Positions 1 through 7,419 of a stretch of DNA of 17,085 bases are shown piece after piece. A program made the translations under genes and the position numbers. The DNA lies in contig DKPV01000069.1 in the NCBI GenBank assembly GCA_002471375.1, forward strand, positions 1 to 17,085, read 5' to 3'. The notes beneath the pieces were generated by a model. It was given only the letters and a program-made list of their open reading frames with translations. It did not search any database and had not been told where the DNA came from. The stretch's first letter is position 1, and every line of letters starts with the position of its first letter. Source of the stretch: Flavobacteriales bacterium UBA7325. GTDB taxonomy: Bacteria; Bacteroidota; Bacteroidia; Flavobacteriales_D; Crocinitomicaceae.

Positions 1-2112
1 TACAATTAACACGCTATCCACAACAGGTACACAACCACCATTCGATGTAGATTCCAAATAAATCCAAACTTGACCTGCGCTCACGTCACCGACACTTGGT
101 TGATAAGATGCATTTAAATCAAGATTATCAGGTGAAAAAACTCCTACTCCAGCCGAAGTCCATTTCCCAGTAGTTGTTACACCGGAAACGGATCCTCCTA
201 AGCCAACAACAGCATTATTCTCACATACAAATATTGTATCCTGAAGGCCAGCATCAACAGTTGCTGCTGTAGTAAATGTAATTTCCATCGTATCCGACTC
301 AGGAAGGCATGAACCAAAATTGGTAGACACCAAAACTAATTGTACCGAACCAGAAGATAAATCAGCTGCCGATGGCATGTAATCTCCGCCAAGAGCAGAA
401 CTATCTGGTGAGAAAGTCCCCGAACCTAGGGTGCTCCAATAACCTGAAGAGGCGCCACCAGTTACACTTCCAGCCAATGTAACAATCGAGTTATTTTCAC
501 AAACCGATTGATCGGCAGAAGCACTAACGATAGGTGCTGGATCAACCTCAAGCAGGATTGTATCTTTCAGTAATGGACAAGGTCCAGTTGTTGTTAGAAT
601 TAGTTGTATTGGAGAAATAAGAGTATCGAGCGGACTAGGTACATAGAAATTGTTTAGGGTATCTGTCCCACTCGAAAAGTTCCCAAAGCCACTAGTGCTC
701 CACACTCCAGTAACATCTCCACCACCAATCAGCCCCGTAATACCTAATGATGTATTGGCACAAATCGTATCATCCATTCCAGCCTCAATAAACGGATAGG
801 AATTAAACTCAGAAAAATAACCGTAGCCAGCACCACTGCCATTATTCCCTGATATTACACCGAGTCCAAAGATATCACCACTATTCGTTACTTCATTGTA
901 CGAGTTAATTGGAACATCAGTCGTATTATAATAAATGATAGCGGATTTATAAGCTCCACTTGTCCCTGGAACATTTGTAAAAGCGCCAGCTGGAATCAGA
1001 GCGCCAATCCCATTCAAAGCAAACATCCCTTCAAAGCCCGTTCTTGTATAAAGAATTAATCCTAGTGAGTCCGAAGATGATCTTGTGAAAGCTGTGTTAT
1101 ATGTACCTGAACATAATAAACTTGGAACCTGAGCTCCACTTAATTCACAACCATATCCTGAGGTGTGCCATACATAAACCGGCTTATTCGTTGAAATATA
1201 ATTAATGGCATCAGTGATAGACATTTCATAGGTCTCGCCCCAATTGATCAAGGCTGTAGTTGTCCCAGAATTATCTACTGTTAAGCTTGTTCCGTTCTGA
1301 GTAGCAAGTATATAAACACGATCATTTGATGATGTGCCAGTATTCACAACAAATTCTGTCCCAGTGTGAGCCTCAGGTGTTATTTGGTCTCCCATGGTAC
1401 TAGCACAACCTCCATTGGTTAAAGCTCCACTATAAACTGTGACAGCTACAGGATTATCTGATGATATAATCGACCCTGCCAAAGAACTCGAGGCATTGAG
1501 ATCCATATCTCTAGCGCTATAGGTCTCACCTTCATTGAGAGTGACTGAGAATGATACATCTTGAAGATGGCCAGTAATATTAGTTCTTGGTGTTATTAAC
1601 ACGGTTGTGCCATTGACTGTTCCAACAATATCTATTGATGAAAACGAAGCAGGTGTTGTTACTGCGTTATCCCAAAACTTTTGGAAGGGGGTATAAAAAT
1701 TATCTCCAATTGATTGATTTCCTTTCAAAGTGAAGATTTCCTTGTTTGATGGGCTCTTTAGTTCGTAAAATGCACTAATGTTCTGAGTGGCTGTTATTTT
1801 TATCCCGTTATTACTAACCACGTTAGCGGCTGGACTTTCGACACTAGCTAAAAAAGGTGTAAGGTTGATGCTATCTACAGAATTTGCTGGAATTGTCAAA
1901 TTTATAGCCGTAAAACCAACATTAGCAGGAAGAGACACAGTCACATCCGACGAGTTCTCAAACGTCATAAATCGCAGGTAAATCGGGCTATCTCCTACTG
2001 AAGCTGAAACCTCTGGAGCTGCAAACCAAAACAACGTATCTATCTGAGAATGAGTAATACTCATCCAGAAAGTGAATCCGATAAGGAGTAAACTCTTCAA
2101 GAGCTTGTTCAT
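1..2112 (-). CDS. Large secreted surface protein, IgGFc-binding-like N-terminus plus tandem repeats (partial; C-terminus beyond left edge)
   Basis: The reading frame is open from an ATG at 2112 to the left edge: 704 codons with no stop. Residues 1-23 form a signal peptide (lysines, hydrophobic stretch, end at HSQ). Residues about 24-435 resemble the IgGFc-binding-protein N-terminal domain of bacterial adhesins: the runs TATQNISAFYELKSPSNK, GTVNGTTVLITPRT, LNEGETYSARD and SSDNPVAVTVYSG, then a GTEFVV strand. From residue about 436 there are three Ig-like repeats of about 90 residues (starting near 438, 527 and 619), each with DxxxCxNxxxxLxG, GxWSTxGxGxFS and a late conserved Cys. Such repeats are common in Bacteroidota gliding or adhesion proteins exported by T9SS, so a sorting or gliding-associated C-terminus is expected off-window but is not seen. 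A role in adhesion is inferred. It is divergent from trmD. Confidence 0.8.
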   Translation of the reverse strand, partial: MNKLLKSLLLIGFTFWMSITHSQIDTLFWFAAPEVSASVGDSPIYLRFMTFENSSDVTVSLPANVGFTAINLTIPANSVDSINLTPFLASVESPAANVVSNNGIKITATQNISAFYELKSPSNKEIFTLKGNQSIGDNFYTPFQKFWDNAVTTPASFSSIDIVGTVNGTTVLITPRTNITGHLQDVSFSVTLNEGETYSARDMDLNASSSLAGSIISSDNPVAVTVYSGALTNGGCASTMGDQITPEAHTGTEFVVNTGTSSNDRVYILATQNGTSLTVDNSGTTTALINWGETYEMSITDAINYISTNKPVYVWHTSGYGCELSGAQVPSLLCSGTYNTAFTRSSSDSLGLILYTRTGFEGMFALNGIGALIPAGAFTNVPGTSGAYKSAIIYYNTTDVPINSYNEVTNSGDIFGLGVISGNNGSGAGYGYFSEFNSYPFIEAGMDDTICANTSLGITGLIGGGDVTGVWSTSGFGNFSSGTDTLNNFYVPSPLDTLISPIQLILTTTGPCPLLKDTILLEVDPAPIVSASADQSVCENNSIVTLAGSVTGGASSGYWSTLGSGTFSPDSSALGGDYMPSAADLSSGSVQLVLVSTNFGSCLPESDTMEITFTTAATVDAGLQDTIFVCENNAVVGLGGSVSGVTTTGKWTSAGVGVFSPDNLDLNASYQPSVGDVSAGQVWIYLESTSNGGCVPVVDSVLIV
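258..804 (-). repeat. Two complete tandem Ig-like repeat units inside the surface protein gene
   Basis: On the minus strand, units begin near 804 (IEAGMDDTICANTS), 534 (IVSASADQSVCENNS) and 258 (VDAGLQDTIFVCENN, running off the left edge). Each is about 90 codons and shares DxxxCxN, GxxxxxGxWST/TSxGxGxFSxxxxxL, a Y.PS..D motif and a late Cys before the linker to the next unit. The similarity is at protein level. The DNA has diverged, so this is an old duplication and not a recent DNA repeat. Confidence 0.6.
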
Positions 2113-2136
2113 AAGTGTAATTTCGTGAATAGTGGT

Positions 2137-2152
2137 ACTATAATATTATAGT
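2137..2152. other. 16-bp perfect palindrome in the surface protein leader
   Basis: ACTATAATATTATAGT equals its own reverse complement. It lies between the putative -7 element (2169-2176) and the start codon (2112), so it would be in the 5' leader of the minus-strand mRNA. It could be an operator for a dimeric regulator or a weak AU-only hairpin; chance is possible in AT-rich DNA. Confidence 0.35.
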
Positions 2153-2168
2153 TACTCTTTATTATGTG

Positions 2169-2176
2169 CAAAAGTA
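2169..2176 (-). promoter_or_regulatory. Putative -7 promoter element of the surface protein gene
   Basis: The minus strand reads TACTTTTG, a full match to the Bacteroidota -7 consensus TAnnTTTG, 56 bases upstream of the ATG. The -33 side is only a T-rich run (no clean TTG at 17-23 bases), so the call rests mainly on the -7 element. Confidence 0.45.
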
Positions 2177-2335
2177 TGTCATTCTTTACAATAAAAAAAG
2201 CCATTTACATTTATACGTGCGATAAACCAATAAAATATATGCGATGAATGATTTGGAATCGAACGATTACATGTTTGGATCAAAAATTATTCGATCGACA
2301 GCTTTGACATTCAACTATCCAATTCAACATATTTC

Positions 2336-2365
2336 TTCACGTCTGATCATAATTAATTAGCTTTG
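2336..2365 (+). promoter_or_regulatory. Putative trmD promoter, almost touching the start codon
   Basis: TAGCTTTG at 2358-2365 matches the Bacteroidota -7 consensus TAnnTTTG, with TTC at 2336-2338 (19-base spacer) as a near-consensus -33. The element ends four bases before the ATG at 2370, so transcription starting at the usual distance would give a leaderless or near-leaderless mRNA. No Shine-Dalgarno sequence is present, in keeping with that. Confidence 0.5.
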
Positions 2366-2369
2366 CCCT

Positions 2370-3047
2370 ATGCGATTTGACATTCTCACCATATTACCGG
2401 ATCTGCTGACCGGACCATTCTCCAACTCCATTATGAAACGAGCACAGGAGAAAGGGCATCTTGATATCCACCTTCATAATATCAGAGACTATTCTACAAA
2501 CAAACAGAAAAGTGTCGATGATTATCAATACGGTGGAGGCGCTGGAATGGTCATGTCGATCGAACCAATCGCATCACTTATTGAGAAATTAAACGCTGAT
2601 AGAACTTACGACGAGATCATTTACATGACTCCGGACGGTGAACTTCTTGAGCAAGGACTCTGCAATGATCTTAGTTTACAGGGAAATATCATGATTCTTT
2701 GCGGGCACTACAAAGGAGTTGACGAGCGTATCCGTGAACATTACATTACAAAAGAAATTTCGATAGGATCATATGTTCTTTCAGGTGGAGAATTAGGTGC
2801 TGCTGTTCTTGTTGATAGTGTTGCTAGACTAATTCCTGGTGTATTAAATGATGAAACATCTGCCTTAACAGATAGTTTTCAGGACGGATTATTATCGCCT
2901 CCTGTCTATACCAGACCACCAAGCTTCAATGGTTGGGAAGTTCCTGAAATTCTTCTCTCAGGAGATTTTGGTAAAATTGAAAAATGGAGAGAGGAGCGTG
3001 CTATAGAACGAACTGAAGCCAGAAGGCCTGATTTATTAAACGAATGA
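2370..3047 (+). CDS. trmD: tRNA (guanine-N1-)-methyltransferase TrmD
   Basis: Transfers a methyl group from S-adenosylmethionine to N1 of G37 in tRNAs, preventing +1 frameshifting. The SPOUT trefoil-knot domain fills residues 1-160, followed by the C-terminal helical domain. Visible motifs: GGGAGM (55-60), YMTPDGE (85-91), LCGHYKGVDERI (110-121), YVLSGGE (135-141) forming the SAM-binding knot, ARLIPGVL (152-159) and TDSFQDGLL (167-175). Asp168 corresponds to the catalytic Asp of TrmD, and Arg153 to the conserved G37-contacting Arg. Length (225 residues) is normal. One oddity: the usual GDYVLSGGE is GSYVLSGGE here, so Ser134 replaces an Asp found in most homologues I know. The stop codon overlaps the next ATG by four bases (ATGA), so the two genes are probably translationally coupled. 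Confidence 0.95.
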   Translation: MRFDILTILPDLLTGPFSNSIMKRAQEKGHLDIHLHNIRDYSTNKQKSVDDYQYGGGAGMVMSIEPIASLIEKLNADRTYDEIIYMTPDGELLEQGLCNDLSLQGNIMILCGHYKGVDERIREHYITKEISIGSYVLSGGELGAAVLVDSVARLIPGVLNDETSALTDSFQDGLLSPPVYTRPPSFNGWEVPEILLSGDFGKIEKWREERAIERTEARRPDLLNE

Positions 3048-3601
3048 TTGATTTAAAAGAAGCTATAGAGAAATTACGATCAGGAGGTACAATCTTGTAT
3101 CCTACTGATACTATCTGGGGAATCGGGTGCGACGCAACTGATGAAGAAGCATGCCAAAGAATATCAAATTTAAAAGGACGTTCTGATGACAAGAGCTTTA
3201 TTCTTTTGGTCGATGGATTTCCGATGCTTCAAAAATACATCCCGGAATTTCAAGAAGTTTGCTACGATCTGGCGGATTTCGCGGTAAAACCATTAACTAT
3301 TATTTATCCTGATGCCAAAGGACTCGCTCCTTCAGTACTAGCAGAGGATGGCTCGGTGGGAATTCGAATCACTTCTGATCCAGTCTGTATGACGCTAATT
3401 CGCGGGATGAGAAAACCACTAGTAAGTACTTCCGCCAATTTAACAGGGAAAAGTACGCCGTCGTGTTATCAAGAAATTACTGAAGACATCAAATCAGGTG
3501 TAGATTATATCGTAAAGGATAAATTGAAGCAGAAATGTGAGCGATCATCCCAAATAATCAAGATCGGACTCAAAGGAGACGTACAAATAATTCGTAAGTA
3601 A
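3044..3601 (+). CDS. tsaC: L-threonylcarbamoyladenylate synthase (Sua5/YciO/YrdC family)
   Basis: Makes threonylcarbamoyl-AMP from threonine, bicarbonate and ATP, the activated intermediate for t6A at position 37 of ANN-reading tRNAs. The 185 residues are one YrdC domain without the extra C-terminal Sua5 domain, so it is TsaC-like in length. Motifs: GGTILYPTDTIWGIGCDA (14-31), LKGRSDDKSF (43-52) with the conserved K44 and R46, KPLTIIY (82-88), VGIRI (105-109) and LVSTSAN (126-132) with the conserved S130 and N132. It starts inside the trmD stop codon, so it is in the same transcript. Both genes modify tRNA position 37. YciO-type paralogues share the fold, but the KxR/SxN residues favour the synthase. 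Confidence 0.88.
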   Translation: MIDLKEAIEKLRSGGTILYPTDTIWGIGCDATDEEACQRISNLKGRSDDKSFILLVDGFPMLQKYIPEFQEVCYDLADFAVKPLTIIYPDAKGLAPSVLAEDGSVGIRITSDPVCMTLIRGMRKPLVSTSANLTGKSTPSCYQEITEDIKSGVDYIVKDKLKQKCERSSQIIKIGLKGDVQIIRK

Positions 3602-3602
3602 A

Positions 3603-4499
3603 TTACTTCTGTCCCAGATACTTGACTAAAAGATCATTGAATATTCTTGGCTGATTCATGTTCGGCATGTGTCCTCCTTTTTTTATGATATCTAATGTGG
3701 TATCGCCTCCAATATGATCGCGCAACCTCACCGCTCGATCCGGTGGAATTAATACATCTAGATCGCCCCAAATTAAATGAACCGGAACCTTATAAGAATA
3801 AATATGCTTCGCATAAGTCTCCCTTATTGCTAACAAATCCTTGACTAATTCTCGTTTCTCTTTAAAGGTTCCCTGATAAAGCTCTTCATGAAACCTCCTG
3901 AGCGTTACTGTCGGTGGAGCCAATGCATCCTTCCCAATACTAGCATGATAGAGTAATTTGAGACCATCTGGCTTAGCTGGTACAAACAAATCATCTATAG
4001 TTTCAACCTCAAAAAAAGCACAAACTCGAGCTGTATCATCCTCGTACAAATATTTCATTGCTGCATCCACAAGGATAAGTCGCTCCACTTGTTCAGGATA
4101 CTTTATGGCAAGTTCCGCTGATATCAACCCCCCGTACGATGCGCCCAACAAGGTATACTTCTTGATCTTTAGGTGCTCGATAAAATGTTGTACCATTTCA
4201 ACCTGATCACAAACTCTGTATCGCTCCTTATGGGGACGTGTTTTACCGAAATACATCAAATTAGGAATCACAACCCGATAATCGGAACGTAATACTGAAA
4301 GTTGCTTGTACCATTGATATTTCGCTTTGGCACCAAATCCATGGACTGCAAGGATGACTGGCTTATCGTTGGATTCATTATCCCAATACTCTATGGTATA
4401 CTCATCAGTTATAATCGTTTGCAAAACCATCCCAGCTCGCCGAAACACTCGGTCAATGTGCCAGTTTGTAATTTCATAGGAGGCCGTTGCGATTGGCAT
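3603..4499 (-). CDS. Alpha/beta hydrolase
   Basis: A complete alpha/beta-hydrolase of 298 residues with no signal peptide, so probably cytoplasmic. The catalytic triad is visible: Ser121 in the nucleophile elbow GASYGG (119-124), Asp248 in WGDLDVLIP (244-252) and His277 in KGGHMPN (274-280). The oxyanion-hole motif is HGFG (53-56). Residues about 150-225 form the variable lid. The arrangement fits the family of C-C hydrolases, esterases and haloperoxidase-like enzymes; the substrate cannot be read from sequence. It converges on the tsaC-like gene, with one base (3602) between the two stop codons, and its start is 138 bases from the divergent cca gene. Confidence 0.88.
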   Translation of the reverse strand: MPIATASYEITNWHIDRVFRRAGMVLQTIITDEYTIEYWDNESNDKPVILAVHGFGAKAKYQWYKQLSVLRSDYRVVIPNLMYFGKTRPHKERYRVCDQVEMVQHFIEHLKIKKYTLLGASYGGLISAELAIKYPEQVERLILVDAAMKYLYEDDTARVCAFFEVETIDDLFVPAKPDGLKLLYHASIGKDALAPPTVTLRRFHEELYQGTFKEKRELVKDLLAIRETYAKHIYSYKVPVHLIWGDLDVLIPPDRAVRLRDHIGGDTTLDIIKKGGHMPNMNQPRIFNDLLVKYLGQK

Positions 4500-4538
4500 T
4501 CAGCAGGTTGATTTAAATAGTGTATTATGTATGCACAA

Positions 4539-4546
4539 CAAAAATA
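4539..4546 (-). promoter_or_regulatory. Putative -7 promoter element of the alpha/beta hydrolase gene
   Basis: The minus strand reads TATTTTTG, matching TAnnTTTG, 40 bases before the ATG at 4499. No good TTG is seen at the expected -33 distance, so support is partial. Confidence 0.4.
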
Positions 4547-4620
4547 CACTAACTCTATGGAATAACGATTAAAATATGAGGGAATCTTGGCATTTTATTT
4601 CGGGACTTTCATGAATCCAT

Positions 4621-4628
4621 TATCTTTG
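4621..4628 (+). promoter_or_regulatory. Putative -7 promoter element just before cca
   Basis: TATCTTTG matches the Bacteroidota -7 consensus and ends eight bases before the ATG at 4637, predicting a leader of only a few bases. A TTG at 4587-4589 is too far (31-base spacer) to be a standard -33 element. The geometry is like that of trmD. Confidence 0.45.
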
Positions 4629-4636
4629 CTTCCTAG

Positions 4637-6052
4637 ATGAATTCGAACTACAGGAAATATCTCACACATCCAGTATTCAAAGTTGCTTCTCAAATAGTAA
4701 CTGAGAATGGCTCAGAAGCATATGTAATTGGAGGATATGTAAGAGATCTAATCTTAGGTCGCCCTTCCAAAGACATTGATATTGTAGTCGTAGGTAATGG
4801 ACTAGACCTTGCCGAAGCATGTGCCGAAAAACTTAGAGTAAAGAAAGTATCCTTTTTTAAGAATTTCGGAACTGCTCAGTTCATGTATAAGGATCTCGAG
4901 GTTGAATTCGTAGGTGCACGCAAAGAATCTTACAGAAGGGATTCACGCAAGCCCATTATCGAAGATGGTACGCTAGAAGATGATCAAAAACGCAGAGACT
5001 TTACCATCAATGCGCTAGCTCTGAGTTTGCATGCTGACAACTTTGGTGAGCTCCTCGATCCATTTGGAGGATTGGAAGATCTGGAGAATAAAATCATCAA
5101 AACACCCCTTGATCCTGACACAACGTACAGCGATGATCCGCTCAGAATGATGAGAGCAATTCGATTTGCTTCTCAATTGAATTTCAAAATTGAGCACGAG
5201 AGCCTTGCTTCTATTGGTAGAAATGCGAATAGACTAAATATCATCTCGCAAGAACGTATAACTGATGAACTAAACAAAATCCTACTTAGCAATGAGCCTT
5301 CAAGAGGGTTCAAGCTTCTTTATGCAACCAAGATGCTTCATGAATTTTTTCCGGAGATGATCGCGCTGTATGGTGTGGAAACCATTGATGGAAAATCACA
5401 TAAAGACAACTTCTACCATACATTGGAAGTGCTAGATAATATTTCCGAAAACACAGATGATTTATGGCTACGATGGTCTGCTATAATGCATGATATCGCG
5501 AAGCCACCCACTAAGCGTTTTAATAAAAAGGTTGGCTGGACCTTCCATGGACATGAGGATGTAGGAGCTCGTATGGTTCCTAAGATTTTCAAGCGTATGA
5601 AACTACCAATGAATGACAAAATGCGGTATGTACGCAAATTAGTCAGGCTTCATTTGCGACCAATATCTTTAGTCAAGGGGCACGTTACGGATTCCGCTGT
5701 TAGAAGATTACTCTTTGAAGCAGGTGATGACGTAGATGATTTAATGACGCTATGCAATGCGGACATTACTTCAAAAAATGATTTCAAAGTAAGAAAATAC
5801 AAACAGAACTTTGCGTTGGTCAAAGAGAAATTATTGGCTGTTGAGGAAAAAGATCGTATTCGAAACTTTCAACCTCCTGTGGACGGCAAGGTAATCATGG
5901 ATACTTTTTCACTAAACCCATGTCATGAAATTGGTGTGATCAAGAATCGAATTAAAGAAGCTATTCTTGAAGGTGAAATTCAAAATGATCACAAGGAGGC
6001 ATTCGCTTTTATGTTAAAAGTAGGAGCTGAATTGGGACTAAAAAGATCCTAG
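4637..6052 (+). CDS. cca: tRNA nucleotidyltransferase/poly(A) polymerase family protein with HD domain (CCA-adding type)
   Basis: Class II nucleotidyltransferase that builds or repairs the 3' CCA end of tRNAs using CTP and ATP. In order: GGYVRD (32-37) in the nucleotide-binding loop; catalytic carboxylates D46 and D48 in KDIDIVV and E90 in DLEVEFVGAR; RRDFTINALAL (119-129); DPFGG (141-145); DDPLRMMRAIRFA (166-178), the base-recognition helix; ERITDELNKIL (206-216). The C-terminal half carries an HD-type metal-binding domain: H261, HD at 285-286, H304 and a downstream D376. The length (471) is normal for Bacteroidota HD-containing family members. CCA-adding and poly(A) polymerases share these motifs; CCA-adding is the default expectation if this is the only copy in the genome. 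Confidence 0.88.
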   Translation: MNSNYRKYLTHPVFKVASQIVTENGSEAYVIGGYVRDLILGRPSKDIDIVVVGNGLDLAEACAEKLRVKKVSFFKNFGTAQFMYKDLEVEFVGARKESYRRDSRKPIIEDGTLEDDQKRRDFTINALALSLHADNFGELLDPFGGLEDLENKIIKTPLDPDTTYSDDPLRMMRAIRFASQLNFKIEHESLASIGRNANRLNIISQERITDELNKILLSNEPSRGFKLLYATKMLHEFFPEMIALYGVETIDGKSHKDNFYHTLEVLDNISENTDDLWLRWSAIMHDIAKPPTKRFNKKVGWTFHGHEDVGARMVPKIFKRMKLPMNDKMRYVRKLVRLHLRPISLVKGHVTDSAVRRLLFEAGDDVDDLMTLCNADITSKNDFKVRKYKQNFALVKEKLLAVEEKDRIRNFQPPVDGKVIMDTFSLNPCHEIGVIKNRIKEAILEGEIQNDHKEAFAFMLKVGAELGLKRS

Positions 6053-6148
6053 CGCAATCAACATGCAGAAGAAATAGTATAGATTCTAAAACCAAATTCT
6101 GATTACTTCGTAGAAATAGGTAATTTCGCACAAAAATTGTAGATAAAA

Positions 6149-6682
6149 ATGGCTGGATTAAAATTTAGAGTCCTTCTTGATTCGAAAGATAAATCAGAGA
6201 TTTTCCGTGATATTCTTATCTCAGACTCAGATAATTTTGAATCCTTCTACAAGACAATTTTAAGTTCATATCATTTCACGAGTGATCAAATGGCTTCCTT
6301 CTACATCTCAAATGATGCTTGGGACAAAGGGCATGAAATCACATTGTTTGACATGTCATTTAGCGATTCTGATGAAGGAACTCCCGATGTAATGAGTACT
6401 ACCACCATTCGTGAATTCATTGAAACTAAGGACCAAAAGATGATCCTTCTTCACGACTTTTTGAGAATGTGGTTCTTCTTAATAGAGCTTATTGAATATC
6501 AAGAAGAAACACCAGATCAACCTCAGATTGTACTTTCTGTTGGTAACTCACCATCGGAAGAATCAAAATCTGCTGAAGGAGAAGATATCCAATTTGAAAC
6601 AGACCACGAATCTGGAGAAGAGGAAGAAGATGATTATGGCTTCAATGAATTCGAGGACGGATACGACCAATACGATTATTAA
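6149..6682 (+). CDS. pRiA4b ORF-3-like / IS1096 passenger (TnpR-type) family protein
   Basis: A 177-residue cytoplasmic protein. Residues 1-118 resemble the pRiA4b ORF-3-like domain: KFRVLLDS then FRDILIS near the start, the FESFYKTILSSYHF helix (31-43), MASFYISNDAWDKGHEITL (48-66), the TIREF helix and a hydrophobic LHDFLRMWFFLIEL segment (101-114). The domain was named from plasmid and insertion-element passengers, but chromosomal Bacteroidota copies are common and nothing here indicates a transposon. The tail (about 137-177) is strongly acidic and rich in Glu, Asp and Tyr, probably disordered. Biochemical function is unknown. The stop codon is two bases before the methyltransferase start, so the two are very likely co-transcribed. 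Confidence 0.72.
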   Translation: MAGLKFRVLLDSKDKSEIFRDILISDSDNFESFYKTILSSYHFTSDQMASFYISNDAWDKGHEITLFDMSFSDSDEGTPDVMSTTTIREFIETKDQKMILLHDFLRMWFFLIELIEYQEETPDQPQIVLSVGNSPSEESKSAEGEDIQFETDHESGEEEEDDYGFNEFEDGYDQYDY

Positions 6683-6684
6683 TT

Positions 6685-7419
6685 ATGTCGTCGGAGAAAA
6701 ATGATCCGATAGGTGCTGCGATAAAAGCATATATCTCTACCAATCAAGAGCAAGAAATTATTGTATCCTCAGAAATTTGTGATGACGACGTCATACCAGC
6801 TTCTTACCTGCTGCGATCATATGATGAAATGCCAGAGATTGAACATCTAGCACTAAAGAGATGTAAGGGCAAGGTTCTAGATATTGGAGCAGGAGCAGGA
6901 ATTCATGCAAAGCACCTGATCGAGAATGGTTTTGATGTAGATTCCATCGATCTAAGTCCAGGAGCCGTAGACCATATGATCAATGAAGGTCTTAACGCTC
7001 GTTTGGAAGATTTTTATTCCATTACAGATGAGTATGATACCCTTCTGATGATGATGAACGGACTGGGAATTGCAGGTTCACTTTCTAACCTAGGAAAGAC
7101 GTTAGAACATGCAAAATCTATCTTAGCAAAAAATGGACGATTAATCTGTGACTCAACAGACATACAATATCTTTATACTGATAAGGACGGGGCACTCTGG
7201 GTTGACTTAAATGCAGAATATTATGGTAACTTTAAGTTCCAAATGCATTTTGAAGATCAACTCACAGACTGGTTTGAATGGCTTTATGTTGATTTCGATA
7301 AGCTATGTGATGCAGCTCAAAAAATTGGCCTCAAAGTTGAGAAACTCTTTGAGGAAGATCATCATTATTTGGCCGAAATCACTTTCATGGATAATACTCT
7401 TAACAATGACAAAAAGTAG
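6685..7419 (+). CDS. Class I SAM-dependent methyltransferase
   Basis: A Rossmann-fold methyltransferase of 244 residues. Motif I is VLDIGAGAGIHA (64-75), and the acidic residue of motif II follows in VDSIDLSPGAVDHM (85-98). A strand-turn LLMMMNGLGIAGSL (120-133) sits where motif IV is expected, then KSILAKNGRLICDSTD for the post-IV strand. The acceptor specificity (small molecule, lipid or protein) cannot be read. The start is two bases after the previous stop, and the 3' end overlaps the TraB-like gene by 14 bases, so it belongs to a tightly packed operon. Confidence 0.85.
   Translation: MSSEKNDPIGAAIKAYISTNQEQEIIVSSEICDDDVIPASYLLRSYDEMPEIEHLALKRCKGKVLDIGAGAGIHAKHLIENGFDVDSIDLSPGAVDHMINEGLNARLEDFYSITDEYDTLLMMMNGLGIAGSLSNLGKTLEHAKSILAKNGRLICDSTDIQYLYTDKDGALWVDLNAEYYGNFKFQMHFEDQLTDWFEWLYVDFDKLCDAAQKIGLKVEKLFEEDHHYLAEITFMDNTLNNDKK

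Noticed and set aside
258..804. CRISPR-like or short DNA repeat array
   Set aside because: The repetition is of about 270-base protein-coding units with diverged DNA; there are no short identical repeats with spacers.
1787..1981. 64-codon plus-strand frame inside the surface protein gene
   Set aside because: Opposite-strand shadow of the 704-codon minus-strand frame.
6149..6682. Transposon or plasmid origin implied by the family name of the pRiA4b ORF-3-like gene
   Set aside because: No inverted repeats, target duplications, transposase or change of sequence character around it; chromosomal copies are common.
6492..6704. 70-codon plus-strand frame overlapping the pRiA4b ORF-3-like gene
   Set aside because: Lysine-rich out-of-frame reading of the acidic tail; no independent start signal or domain.
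7211..7405. N-terminal extension of the TraB-like reading frame (start at 7211)
   Set aside because: It lies entirely inside the methyltransferase gene in another frame; the ATG at 7406 gives a proper signal peptide and normal family length.
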